The notes beneath the pieces are model-generated. The model was not told where the DNA came from, made no database searches, and saw only the letters and a program-made list of their open reading frames with translations. From Nocardioides hwasunensis (GTDB lineage Bacteria; Actinomycetota; Actinomycetes; Propionibacteriales; Nocardioidaceae): a DNA stretch of 64,000 bases. The translations under genes were made by a program, and so were the position numbers. Location: positions 310,001 through 374,000 of the forward strand of contig NZ_JACXYY010000005.1 of the NCBI RefSeq assembly GCF_014779665.1, read 5' to 3'. Every line of letters starts with the position of its first letter. The stretch's first letter is position 1. Below, in pieces: positions 18,372 through 26,609 of this stretch.

Positions 18372-19418
18372 GTGTACAGACCTGCCTATGCCCTGCTCGT
18401 CGGGGTCGCAGGCACCATGGGGGTGCTGGCCGTCACGGCCGCGATCACGCTGAACCGGCCGCTCGTCGACCCCGAGGGCTTCCTCGGCCCGTCGTGGCTG
18501 CGCCTCCCGCTTCTGGTCCTCGGTGCGTTCCTGCTCGACCTGCTCCCGCGGACGCTGTGGTACTCCCGGCTGAAGCCGCCGTTGATGCTCGACATCGCGC
18601 GGGAACGGATCCGCACCCACTGGGACCGCGAGCGGATCATCCTGGTGGTGCTCGGGCTGGTGTCCTTCTACGTCACCTACGTCTGCTACCGGAACCTCAA
18701 GTCGTTCCTGCCCTTCATCATGGGCGAGGACAAGTACGACCGCGAGCTGCACCTCATCGACCGCGCGCTGATGTTCGGCCACGAGCCCGCGACGATCCTC
18801 CACGCGATCTTCGGCACCTCGATCGCGCCGCACATCCTCTCCACGATCTACCTCTGGTTCCTGCCGCTCGTGCCGCTGGCCCTGGCGGCCTGGCTGGTGT
18901 GGTCGCGCAACATCACCTTCGGCTACTGGTTCGCCACCTCGCAGTGCCTGGCCTGGTCGCTCGGCACGGCCTCCTACTACGCGCTCCCGACGCTCGGCCC
19001 CGGCTTCCAGTACAGCTACCTCTACACCGACCTCCCCGACACCGGGTCGAGCGCGCTGATGGAGGCCCTGTTCTACGGGCGCAAGGGCGTGATCCGCGAC
19101 GGCGCGGAGGGCGCGGTCCAGTCGGTGGCGGGCTTCGCGTCGCTCCACGTCGCGATCACCCTGCTCGTCGCGCTGATGGTGCAGTACACGCTGCGCAACC
19201 GGCTCATCCGGATCGTCTTCTGGGTCAACTTCTCGATCACCGTGGTCGCCACCCTCTACTTCGGCTGGCACTACATCGCCGACGACCTCGCTGGCGTCGT
19301 GATCGCCCTGTTCTCCTTCTGGCTCGGCGGGCTCGCCTCCGGGCAGAAGTTCGACAGACACGGGCTCGCCTCGCACCCGACCTCCACCACGCGTCAGGTG
19401 CCCGTCGACGCCGAGTGA
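18372..19418 (+). CDS. PAP2-superfamily membrane phosphotransferase
   Basis: Polytopic membrane protein of 348 residues with about six to seven helices. The PAP2 active-site motifs are visible near the C-terminus: SVAGFASLHVAI (about residue 255) and YFGWHYIADDLAG (about 295), with the two essential His residues. Length and spacing fit the inositol-phosphoryl-ceramide synthase-like or phosphatidylinositol-phosphate-type branch more than a simple undecaprenyl-PP phosphatase, but the substrate is not known. GTG 18372 has TAGACT 8 nt upstream, so it is probably leaderless. Confidence 0.83.
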   Translation: MYRPAYALLVGVAGTMGVLAVTAAITLNRPLVDPEGFLGPSWLRLPLLVLGAFLLDLLPRTLWYSRLKPPLMLDIARERIRTHWDRERIILVVLGLVSFYVTYVCYRNLKSFLPFIMGEDKYDRELHLIDRALMFGHEPATILHAIFGTSIAPHILSTIYLWFLPLVPLALAAWLVWSRNITFGYWFATSQCLAWSLGTASYYALPTLGPGFQYSYLYTDLPDTGSSALMEALFYGRKGVIRDGAEGAVQSVAGFASLHVAITLLVALMVQYTLRNRLIRIVFWVNFSITVVATLYFGWHYIADDLAGVVIALFSFWLGGLASGQKFDRHGLASHPTSTTRQVPVDAE

Positions 19419-19442
19419 GCGGCGTACGCCCCTGCCCGTCTG

Positions 19443-19522
19443 GGCTGGAGTCACCGGATATCCGGTGACCACCCCGCTTGTCACGCCAGATCTCGGTCAC
19501 CAAGCGGGGGACTCGGGTGCGA
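19443..19522 (+). repeat. Dispersed double-hairpin repeat, copy A2
   Basis: Same orientation as A1. The perfect 20-bp palindrome is at 19450-19469, followed by the CCCGCTTG / CAAGCGGG stem with AGATCT in the loop. Its CTCGGGTGCGAA end lies 9 nt past the stop of the minus-strand AbiEi/DUF559 gene. It faces copy A3 on the other side of that gene. Confidence 0.88.
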
Positions 19523-19531
19523 ACCCGGGCG

Positions 19532-20485
19532 TCAGGACGCCAGCTTGTTGCGGGATGCCATCACGCGCCGGATCCTGGCCGCCAGCTGTTCGGGGCGGGC
19601 CAGGGCGGCCCAGCCGATCCGGATGCAGGTCCAGCCGGTGAGCTGGCAGACCAGCTCCTCGCGCTCCTTCTCGCGGACGAGGAACTCCTCGAGCGTCTCG
19701 CCCGGCCTGCGGTAGCGCTCGTACTTGATCCGCCCGTCGAACTCGAGGAACACCCCGAGATCCGGCCACGCGAAGTCGACCCGAGCCACCATGAGGCCGC
19801 CCTCGTCGAAGATCTCGACCTGCGGCTCGGGCTTCACCAGGCCTTGGGCGTGCGCCAAGTAGCTGAAGCGGTCCTCACCCACGGACTCCAGGCGACCGTC
19901 GGCGAGATGAAGGACGAGGTTGGTCGTCAGGCTGCCGGGCCAGTCGCGGTGCACCTCTGCCTGCTCCTTGAAGTCCTCGAGCGTCATGGCCTTCGCGTGC
20001 AGTAGCCGATTCACCGCCACGAGTGCAGCCTCGACACCGGCGATGGTCGTCACCTCGAACGCCGAGCGTGCGGCGACGCTGACCGTCACGCCGTTCAGCT
20101 CCTCGAGGTCGTCAGGTTCGAGCACGCCGCGGTGCGGGACCCAGTCACGCTGTTGGCGGCCGGCGCGCTCGGGACCCGTTCGGGTCGTGTGGACCACGTC
20201 CAGGGAGAAGCCCCACAGCGGTATCCCGCGTTCGACGAGTGACGACACGTGGGTCACGGCCGTCTCGCTGTGAGCCCGCGCCAGGACCGCGCGGGTGAGC
20301 AGCCGGTGCCGATCTTCGGGCGTGAGCTCGTCCCACGCCGCGTAGTCGACGTACGCCCCGTAGCGGATCCGCTTGAGGGCCTTGGCTCGCACCAGCCGGT
20401 CGATCTGGTTGTCGGTCATGCCGCTGGCGAGGAGGTCGCGGCGCAGGCGTACGACACCGTCGAGGTCGATGCGTGGGCTTGTCAT
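19532..20485 (-). CDS. AbiEi-type winged-helix / DUF559 protein
   Basis: 317 residues in two parts. The N-terminal part (1-75; LLASGMTDNQIDRLVRAKAL then RIRYGAYV) resembles the winged-helix antitoxin domain of AbiEi-family proteins. The C-terminal part (about 215-305) has the DUF559 / Vsr-like nuclease core: ARVDFAWPDLGVFLEFDG holds the spaced acidic residues D...E-x-D, and TGWTCIRIGW is the final strand. These proteins are abundant in Nocardioides-type genomes. No AbiEii-like toxin partner is adjacent, so a working toxin-antitoxin pair is not supported. ATG 20485 is the first Met of the conserved part. The gene lies between inverted copies A2 and A3 and may have moved with them. Confidence 0.75.
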   Translation of the reverse strand: MTSPRIDLDGVVRLRRDLLASGMTDNQIDRLVRAKALKRIRYGAYVDYAAWDELTPEDRHRLLTRAVLARAHSETAVTHVSSLVERGIPLWGFSLDVVHTTRTGPERAGRQQRDWVPHRGVLEPDDLEELNGVTVSVAARSAFEVTTIAGVEAALVAVNRLLHAKAMTLEDFKEQAEVHRDWPGSLTTNLVLHLADGRLESVGEDRFSYLAHAQGLVKPEPQVEIFDEGGLMVARVDFAWPDLGVFLEFDGRIKYERYRRPGETLEEFLVREKEREELVCQLTGWTCIRIGWAALARPEQLAARIRRVMASRNKLAS

Positions 20486-20561
20486 GTAGGCCCGATGCCC
20501 TCGCGCCCGAGCCCGTACGCCTGTCTCGGTGCATCTGTGGACAACCGCGCCCCACAGCGGC

Positions 20562-20647
20562 TTCGCGCCTGAGTTTCCCGCTTGGTGGCCCAGATCTCGG
20601 GTGCTCACCGGGGTGGTCACCGGATATCCGGTGACTCCAGCCCCGAC
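20562..20647 (-). repeat. Dispersed double-hairpin repeat, copy A3
   Basis: Inverted relative to A2. The perfect 20-bp palindrome is at 20616-20635. This is the only copy not next to a stop codon: it lies 76 bp upstream of the DUF559 gene start and before the NlpC/P60 gene. Its first stem is partly degraded (CTCACCGGGG in place of AAGCGGGG). Confidence 0.85.
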
Positions 20648-20760
20648 CAGGCACGAGAATGACATCGATGTAGTTCGCAAGCCGACACGCCGACGAGTTC
20701 TGAGATTCTTGGGAAAACTGTTCCCCGTGTGACGAAAGTTCACTAACGTGCCTCGAGTTG

Positions 20761-20786
20761 CCCGTGCGAAGGGGAAGTCGCACGGG
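20761..20786 (+). promoter_or_regulatory. Leader hairpin of the NlpC/P60 gene
   Basis: A perfect 9-bp stem (CCCGTGCGA / TCGCACGGG) with an 8-nt loop begins 50 nt before the start codon. NlpC/P60 hydrolase genes in actinobacteria are often controlled by c-di-AMP riboswitches, but I do not find that consensus here. A structured leader of unknown class is all that can be said. Confidence 0.4.
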
Positions 20787-20810
20787 CCCGACACCCGAAG
20801 AGGAACCCCC

Positions 20811-22238
20811 GTGCCCTTCGCAGCACCCCAGCACCTGCCGGACCCGCGTCGTACGACGTCGCGGTGGGCGAGCGCGCTCGTGCTGGTCGCCGGGCTCGCG
20901 GTCGGCGGGCACGGCGTGGCGTTCGCGAAGGACGACCCCAGCGACCAGGTGGTCCCCAGCGAGGCGGATGTCGCCGAAGCCGAGCAGCACGTCGCGGACA
21001 AGGGACGTGACGTCGCCGCGGTGCAGGCCGACCTGATCCGGGCCAACCTCGCCCTCGACGCCGCGGGCGACACCGCCGGGCAGGCGGCCGAGGCGTGGAA
21101 CGGCGCCCGCTGGCGCGCCGAACAGGCGCGCGAGGAGTCCGAGCAGGCCGACGCCGCCGCCGAGGCCGCCCGGGCCGACGTCGCCGAGCAGCGCCAGCTG
21201 TACGCCGACACCGTGGTGCAGTCCTACGAGGAGGCCTCGCAGGTCCAGGGCCTCGCTGCGGTCGTCGAGGCGGACGGCATCTCCTCGCTCATCGACCGCT
21301 CGGTGACGATGGGCAACACCTCGGAGGCGCTCGACGACCAGTACAGCTCGTACGTCGCCTCCTCTGCCGTCGCCGAAGCCACCGCCACCGCCGCGACGCA
21401 GGCGAGCGACCGGGCCGAGGCCGCCGAGCAGGAGGCCGAGTCGGCCCGCGACGAGGCCGCCGCCGCGGAAGCAGACGCCGGCGCACTGAGCGCCTCCATC
21501 GCGGCGACGAAGTCCGACCTGATCGCCGAGCTCGCCGAGCTCAAGGGCATCAGCGTCCGCCTGGCAGGCAAGCGCCAGCAGGCACTCGAGGAGCAGGCAG
21601 CTGCCGCCGCAGCAGCCGCAGCCCAGGCGGAGGCCGAAGCAGAGGCGGAGGCCCAGGCCCAGGCGCAGCAGGAGCAGGAGCAGCAGTCGACACCGACGCC
21701 CACTCCGACGCCCACCCCGACCAGCACACCCACCCCGACGCCCACCAGCACGCCGACGGCGACCCCGACCGAGACGCCGACCCCCACGCCCACGCCCACC
21801 CCCACGCCCACCCCCACCTCGACCAGCACGCCCACGAGCGCGCCCACCCCGACCCCCGAGCCGCCCCCGGCCACGGGCGACGCCACCGCCGTCATCGCGT
21901 TCGCGCAGTCACAGATCGGCAAGCCCTACCGCTGGGGCGCGGCCGGCCCGGACTCCTGGGACTGCTCCGGCCTCACCTCGGTGGCCTGGGCGCAGGCGGG
22001 CAAGTCGCTGCCGCACTACTCGGTCGCCCAGTACTCCGAGTCGACGAAGATCTCCGCGAGCCAGCTCGCACCCGGGGACCTCGTGTTCTGGGGATCGTCG
22101 AGCAGCCCGGGCTCGATCTACCACGTCGCGCTCTACATCGGCGACGGGCAGATCATCCACGCACCGCGCACCGGGCGCCCGGTCAGCCAGGAGTCGATGT
22201 ACTCCTGGCGCGCGCCCACCTTCTTCGCCCGTCCCTGA
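20811..22238 (+). CDS. Secreted NlpC/P60 peptidoglycan endopeptidase
   Basis: Cell-wall hydrolase of 475 residues. Signal peptide (SALVLVAGLAVGGHGVAFA), a long Ala/Glu-rich coiled coil (about residues 40-285), a Pro/Thr linker (about 290-350), then the catalytic NlpC/P60 domain (about 360-475) with Cys in WDCSGL, His in IYHVALYIG and a third polar residue in IIHAP. The coiled-coil-plus-NlpC layout matches RipA/RipC-type endopeptidases that split peptide stems during cell separation; the coiled coil normally holds the enzyme inactive until a partner such as FtsEX binds. GTG 20811 follows GAAGAGGAA. Repeats A3 and A4 flank the gene in the same orientation. Confidence 0.9.
   Translation: MPFAAPQHLPDPRRTTSRWASALVLVAGLAVGGHGVAFAKDDPSDQVVPSEADVAEAEQHVADKGRDVAAVQADLIRANLALDAAGDTAGQAAEAWNGARWRAEQAREESEQADAAAEAARADVAEQRQLYADTVVQSYEEASQVQGLAAVVEADGISSLIDRSVTMGNTSEALDDQYSSYVASSAVAEATATAATQASDRAEAAEQEAESARDEAAAAEADAGALSASIAATKSDLIAELAELKGISVRLAGKRQQALEEQAAAAAAAAAQAEAEAEAEAQAQAQQEQEQQSTPTPTPTPTPTSTPTPTPTSTPTATPTETPTPTPTPTPTPTPTSTSTPTSAPTPTPEPPPATGDATAVIAFAQSQIGKPYRWGAAGPDSWDCSGLTSVAWAQAGKSLPHYSVAQYSESTKISASQLAPGDLVFWGSSSSPGSIYHVALYIGDGQIIHAPRTGRPVSQESMYSWRAPTFFARP
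21690..21866 (+). repeat. Low-complexity Pro/Thr-coding DNA
   Basis: Imperfect tandem repeats of the hexamer CCCACG/CCCACC encode the alternating Pro-Thr linker of the NlpC/P60 protein. Strand slippage could change linker length in steps of two residues without breaking the frame. Confidence 0.8.
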
Positions 22239-22240
22239 GG

Positions 22241-22327
22241 CTTCGCACCCAGGTCTCCCGCTTCGCCCCCCAGATCTCGGGTGCAAAGCGGGGTGGTCAC
22301 CGGATATCCGGTGACTCCAGCCCCGAC
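22241..22327 (-). repeat. Dispersed double-hairpin repeat, copy A4
   Basis: Starts 3 nt after the stop of the NlpC/P60 gene, with the palindrome at 22296-22315 and its far end 8 nt from the stop of the convergent sulfotransferase gene. It fills the whole convergent intergenic gap and very probably serves as the transcription end for at least the NlpC gene. Confidence 0.88.
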
Positions 22328-22334
22328 GCGAGGC

Positions 22335-23207
22335 TCAGCGCACCTTTCGCGCGAACCGGGCGGCCAGCTCGGCGGGATCGAGGTCGCCGTCGAGCACGAG
22401 CCGGGTCGGCCAGGCCGAGGTGTCGATCCCGGAGAGCTCCTCGAACAGCGCGAGGTCCCTGGCGTAGACCTCGGCGACCCGGGCCAGGTCGTCACCGGTG
22501 GGGGCGGTGCCGGGGACCTGCTCGGCGCCGGCGTGCCAGTTCCGCAGGGGCGGCACCTGCTCGAAGCGCGGCAGCCCGAGGAAGTCGGTGGTCCGCTCGA
22601 CCGTCGCCGAGAAGTCGCCGAGCATCTGCCTCAGCTCGAGCAGCAGCCACTGCTGTCGCGGGAACAGCTCGAAGCCGCGCTGCAGCTGCTCGCCGTAGAA
22701 CCCGCGCGCGATGCCGGTCATGTGCCGCCACCGCATGGTGCGCACCTCGTCGGGCGAAGGCACCTCGTCGGGCAGCGAGGTGTGCGGCCACTCGGTGAGG
22801 AAGTCGGGCCAGTCGGGCCACTCGAGGTTGCGCGAGCGCAGCATCACCCAGTGGGAGAACAGTCGCTCGAGCGGGTCCCGGAAGACCGCGATCAGCGGCA
22901 TGTCGGGCTGGTAGGCGCGCATCCGCTCGAGCGCGTGCGGCCAGTAGAGGTACGTCGGTGAGGCGTCGCCGAGCAGCTGGTGGACCGGCGCCCGACGCGG
23001 GGCGGTGTAGTCGCGGGCGTGGTCCGGCGCCGACCAGTCGACGGTCTCGTCGTCGAAGTAGTGCCGCTCCTTGTCGGGTGGCTGGCACACCAGCCGGTGC
23101 TGGTTGAGCGTGACCGCCAGCGTCGACGTACCGCCCTTCTGCACGCCGACGACCGCGTAGTTGTAGGCCATCTCCCCTGGAGGAGTGGCAGCGGCGGACG
23201 CGTTCAT
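22335..23207 (-). CDS. PAPS-dependent sulfotransferase
   Basis: Sulfotransferase of 290 residues that would move a sulfate group from PAPS to an acceptor. The 5-prime phosphosulfate loop is GVQKGGTSTL (about residues 20-29) and the 3-prime phosphate motif is FRDPLERLFSHW (about 107-118). The acceptor is unknown; the class acts on glycans and lipids as well as small molecules. ATG 23207 has TAGGTT 7 nt upstream, so it is probably leaderless. Its promoter lies back to back with that of the acyl-CoA dehydrogenase, in a 35-bp gap. Confidence 0.85.
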   Translation of the reverse strand: MNASAAATPPGEMAYNYAVVGVQKGGTSTLAVTLNQHRLVCQPPDKERHYFDDETVDWSAPDHARDYTAPRRAPVHQLLGDASPTYLYWPHALERMRAYQPDMPLIAVFRDPLERLFSHWVMLRSRNLEWPDWPDFLTEWPHTSLPDEVPSPDEVRTMRWRHMTGIARGFYGEQLQRGFELFPRQQWLLLELRQMLGDFSATVERTTDFLGLPRFEQVPPLRNWHAGAEQVPGTAPTGDDLARVAEVYARDLALFEELSGIDTSAWPTRLVLDGDLDPAELAARFARKVR

Positions 23208-23242
23208 CGCCGTGAACCTACCCGGATGGCTACGTTGGGGCC

Positions 23243-25258
23243 ATGACGGCACAGGAGCAGGCGCCGGAGGCGGAGACCACGACGGAGGCCGACGGCTACC
23301 GCCAGCCCGACGTCGACGTCGACGCCGTGCGCGTGCTGCTCGACGGGCCCTACCGCGAGGTCCGCGACCTGGTGCGCACCGACCTCGTCGAGCACGCGCA
23401 GGTCCTGCTCGACGCGGAGCAGATGACCACCGCCGACTTCCGCGAGCGGGTCTTGGACGTCGTGGTGACGATGGCCGGCACCGGCCAGACGGGGATGGGC
23501 TTCCCCGAGGAGTACGGCGGTGGCGGCGACATCGGCGCCTCGGTCGCCGCCTTCGAGACCCTCGCGTTCGGGGACCTCTCGGTCCTGGTCAAGGTCGGCG
23601 TGCAGTTCGGGCTCTTCGGTGGCGCGATCCTCCAGCTCGGCACGAAGCCCCACCACGACGCCCACCTCGCCGATGTCGTCGCCGGCCGCACGATGGGCTG
23701 CTTCGCGATGACCGAGACCGGGCACGGCTCCAACGTGCAGGCCCTCGGCACCGTCGCGACGTACGACGTCGAGGCCCAGGAGTTCGTGATCGCCACCCCC
23801 GACGACGCGAGCCGCAAGGACTACATCGGCAACGCGGCGGCCCACGCCGAGCTCGCCGTCGTGTTCGCCCAGCTCGACATCGGCGAGGCAGAGGCGCGCG
23901 AGCGGCACGGCGTGCACGCCTTCGTCGTGCGGATCCGTGAGGACGGGCAGGTCGTCGACGGCGTCCGCGTCGAGGACTGCGGCCCCAAGACGGGCCTCAA
24001 CGGCGTCGACAACGGCCGGATCTGGTTCGACGGTCTTCGGGTGCCGCGGACCGCCCTGCTCGACCGGTTCGCCGAGGTGACGCCCGAGGGCCGCTACCTC
24101 TCGCCGATCGACAACGCCGACAAGCGCTTCTTCACCATGCTCGGCACCCTCGTCCAGGGCCGTGTCTGCGTCGGCGGCGCCGGCATCAACGCCGCCAAGG
24201 TCGCCCTCACCATCGCCGTTCGCTACGCCGTGCGCCGTCGTCAGTTCGAGGCGACCGAGCCCGACCGGGAGCAGGTGCTCCTCGACTACGGCATGCACCA
24301 GCGCCGGTTGCTGCCGCTGCTCGCGCGCACCTATGCGCTGCACCTCGCCCAGGAGGTCGTGGCGGGCCAGCTGCACGACGTCTTCTCCCGGGAGGAGGAC
24401 GACGAGCACGCCCGCCGGATGCTCGAGTCACGCGCCGCCGGCACCAAGGCGCTCGGCACCTGGCACGCGACCCGCACCATCCAGGAGTGCCGCGAGGCCT
24501 GCGGCGGCGCCGGCTACCTCAGCGAGAACCGCTTCGCCGCGCTCAAGGCCGACACCGACGTCTTCACCACCTTCGAGGGCGACAACCACGTGCTGCTCCA
24601 GCTCGTGGCCAAGGGGTTGCTGACCGACTACGCCGGCGAGTTCGAGGAGATGGACCAGCTCGGCATGGCCCGCTTCGTCGCCGGCCTGGCGGTCGACACG
24701 GTCGTCGAGCGGACCGCCGTCCACAAGCTCGTCCAGTCGGTGCGCGACCTGCTCCCCGGCGGCGAGAGGTGGGACCAGGAGGCCGGGCTGCTCGACCCGA
24801 ACTACCAGCTCGCCATGCTCCGCTTCCGCGAGGAGCACATGATCGGCGGCGTGGCCCGCCGGCTCAAGCACGGCATCGGCCAGGGGGAGGATCCCGGCGC
24901 CGTCTTCTCCCGCGTGCAGGACCACGTCATCGCCGCCGCCCGCGCCCACACCGAGCGGCTGGTGCTCGAGGCGTTCGTCGCCAGGACCGCCTCGCTCCCC
25001 GACGGCGACCTCAAGGTCGCGCTCGACCTGCTCTGCGACCTCCACGCGCTGAGCACCATCGAGGCCGACCGGGCCTGGTTCATGGAGCACGGGCGCCTGT
25101 CCAGCACCCGCTCGAAGGCCCTCACCCGCGAGGTCAACGCGCTGTGCCGCAAGGTCCGTCCGCTCGCCGTCGACCTCGTGGACGCGTTCGGGGTGCCCGA
25201 CGAGGTGCTGCGCAGCCCCGAGCTGCTCGGCTGGACCGACACGGGACCGGTCCGATGA
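23243..25258 (+). CDS. Acyl-CoA dehydrogenase/oxidase family protein
   Basis: FAD flavoenzyme of 671 residues for alpha,beta-oxidation of acyl-CoA. ETGHGSNVQALGTVATYD (about residues 155-172) is the FAD/substrate loop, GRVCVGGAGINAAK and RRRQFEATEPDREQVLLDYG are typical of acyl-CoA oxidases, and ACGGAGYLSENR with TTFEGDNHVLLQLVAKGLL marks the C-terminal helical domain containing the catalytic Glu. Length matches the oxidase-like branch, not the 380-residue dehydrogenases. ATG 23243 has TACGTT 6 nt upstream, so it is probably leaderless. The next gene overlaps it by 4 bp. Confidence 0.88.
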   Translation: MTAQEQAPEAETTTEADGYRQPDVDVDAVRVLLDGPYREVRDLVRTDLVEHAQVLLDAEQMTTADFRERVLDVVVTMAGTGQTGMGFPEEYGGGGDIGASVAAFETLAFGDLSVLVKVGVQFGLFGGAILQLGTKPHHDAHLADVVAGRTMGCFAMTETGHGSNVQALGTVATYDVEAQEFVIATPDDASRKDYIGNAAAHAELAVVFAQLDIGEAEARERHGVHAFVVRIREDGQVVDGVRVEDCGPKTGLNGVDNGRIWFDGLRVPRTALLDRFAEVTPEGRYLSPIDNADKRFFTMLGTLVQGRVCVGGAGINAAKVALTIAVRYAVRRRQFEATEPDREQVLLDYGMHQRRLLPLLARTYALHLAQEVVAGQLHDVFSREEDDEHARRMLESRAAGTKALGTWHATRTIQECREACGGAGYLSENRFAALKADTDVFTTFEGDNHVLLQLVAKGLLTDYAGEFEEMDQLGMARFVAGLAVDTVVERTAVHKLVQSVRDLLPGGERWDQEAGLLDPNYQLAMLRFREEHMIGGVARRLKHGIGQGEDPGAVFSRVQDHVIAAARAHTERLVLEAFVARTASLPDGDLKVALDLLCDLHALSTIEADRAWFMEHGRLSSTRSKALTREVNALCRKVRPLAVDLVDAFGVPDEVLRSPELLGWTDTGPVR

Positions 25259-25851
25259 CCTTCGGCGGGTCGCCCACTCGCTTCGAGCCGTCGAGGGCCA
25301 GCCGGGGCCTCGCGCTGGTGGCCCCCGGCCGCGCGTACTCGCCCAGCAACCCCCTGCTCGACTTCACCCGGGTCGCGCTGCTGCAGCACGGCTTCACCGT
25401 CCAGCAGCTGTGGTGGGACACCACTGCGCGCGGCGACGCCGAGGACCCCGAGCCATGGGTACGCCGTCACGTCGCGGCGGCGCACGCGGCAGAGGATGCC
25501 GACCACGTGCTGGTGGTGGGCAAGTCGCTCGGCACCCGCGCCGCGTCGTACGCCGCCGAGCGCGGGCTCGACGCGATCTGGCTCACCCCGCTGCTGGTCG
25601 ACCCCGCGGTGGCCGAGGCGATCGCGGCCAACCCCGGCCGCCAGCTCCTCGTCGGTGGCCTGGCCGACGAGCTCTGGGACCGCGCCGTCGCCCGCGAGCT
25701 GGCCGACGCCGGTTGCCGGCTGCTCGAGGTGACCGACGCCGACCACGCCATGGCCACCCCCGACGCGGTCCGCACCGCCGAGATCCACCTCGAGGTCGCC
25801 CGCGCCGTCGAGGCCTTCCTCGCGGGCCTCCCGGGCCGGCCGGCGGCCTGA
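25255..25851 (+). CDS. Small alpha/beta hydrolase-like protein
   Basis: 198 residues with a compact alpha/beta hydrolase fold: LALVAPGRAYSPSNPLL near the start, the nucleophile elbow VVGKSLGTRAA (Ser about residue 91), GGLADELWD as the acid region and DADHAM with the final His. Function unknown; such small hydrolases are usually esterases or thioesterases. ATG 25255 overlaps the stop of the acyl-CoA dehydrogenase gene, so the two are translationally coupled. Confidence 0.75.
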   Translation: MTFGGSPTRFEPSRASRGLALVAPGRAYSPSNPLLDFTRVALLQHGFTVQQLWWDTTARGDAEDPEPWVRRHVAAAHAAEDADHVLVVGKSLGTRAASYAAERGLDAIWLTPLLVDPAVAEAIAANPGRQLLVGGLADELWDRAVARELADAGCRLLEVTDADHAMATPDAVRTAEIHLEVARAVEAFLAGLPGRPAA

Positions 25852-25853
25852 TC

Positions 25854-26540
25854 ATGCGCCTGCCACGAGGGCTCGTCGGGGCGTGGAGCCAGGACCCGCT
25901 CTGGGCGAAGGTCTACCCGGTCCTCATCGAGCACCCGGTGCTCGGCGCGCCGCTCTGGCGGCTCGGGCTCGGCACCGACATCCGTCGTCTCCGCGCCGCC
26001 GCCAGCGAGATCGGCGAGCTGCCCGACGGCTCGCGCGTCCTCGACGTGCCGGCCGGAGGAGGGGTCGCCCTCCGCGGCCTGCGGCCCGACGGGCACCTCG
26101 ACTACGTCGCCGCCGACATCTCGCCACGGATGCTCGAGCGCACCCTCGCGGCGGCCCGCGACCGGGGAGTGGCGGGCCAGGTCACGACCTCGCTCGCCGA
26201 CGTCGGCCGGCTGCCCTTCGCCGACGGGACGTTCGACCTGGTCGTCTCCTTCACCGGCCTCCACGTCTTCCCCGACCCACAGCGAGCCCTCACCGAGATG
26301 GTCCGCGTCCTCAAGCCGGGAGCCGCGCTGAGCGGCAGTGCGATCTTCGCCGACGACTTCCGGGGGATCGAGCGACGCTACGAGCTGGTCCACGCCGCCG
26401 GTCGGCTGGGCCGGGTGCTCGGCCCGATGTGCTCCTCGACCGACGCGGTCCGCTGGCTCGCCGAGGCCGGCGCGCTCGACGTACGACTCGAGATGAGCGG
26501 AGGAATCGGCTGGTTCCACGCGGTGCGGGCGGTGTCGTGA
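25854..26540 (+). CDS. Class I SAM-dependent methyltransferase
   Basis: 228 residues of the methyltransferase type 11 family. Motif I is VLDVPAGGGVAL (about residues 61-72), motif II is AADISPRML, the acidic post-II region LPFADGTFDLVVSFTGLHVF is the strongest family signature, and LKPGAALSG is motif III. The substrate cannot be told from sequence; the nearest functional relatives act on quinones, small metabolites or lipids. It begins 2 bp after the preceding hydrolase, in the same operon. Confidence 0.85.
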   Translation: MRLPRGLVGAWSQDPLWAKVYPVLIEHPVLGAPLWRLGLGTDIRRLRAAASEIGELPDGSRVLDVPAGGGVALRGLRPDGHLDYVAADISPRMLERTLAAARDRGVAGQVTTSLADVGRLPFADGTFDLVVSFTGLHVFPDPQRALTEMVRVLKPGAALSGSAIFADDFRGIERRYELVHAAGRLGRVLGPMCSSTDAVRWLAEAGALDVRLEMSGGIGWFHAVRAVS

Positions 26541-26548
26541 CCGGCACC

Positions 26549-26575
26549 TGTCACAGATCGTCGGCGGTCGGTGTC
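26549..26575 (+). promoter_or_regulatory. Candidate ECF41 sigma-factor promoter
   Basis: TGTCACA (26549-26555), then 16 nt, then TGTC (26572-26575). ECF41 sigma factors recognise TGTCACA at -35 and CGTC at -10, so this differs at one base of the -10. It lies 35 bp before the carboxymuconolactone-decarboxylase-like gene that is co-transcribed with the ECF41 sigma factor, which fits the autoregulation known for this group. Confidence 0.55.
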
Positions 26576-26609
26576 TCCCTGTCATCCACCCGATCGACCA
26601 GGAGATGAC

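Noticed and set aside
19532..20485. Working AbiE toxin-antitoxin pair
   Set aside because: Only the AbiEi-like winged helix is present and it is fused to a DUF559 domain; no AbiEii-like nucleotidyltransferase gene is adjacent.
20700..20810. c-di-AMP riboswitch before the NlpC/P60 gene
   Set aside because: Expected from other actinobacteria, but the conserved blocks are not found; only a simple hairpin is seen.
21690..21866. Phase-variable or minisatellite locus controlling expression
   Set aside because: The repeat is hexameric and lies in frame inside a gene, so length changes only alter the Pro/Thr linker.
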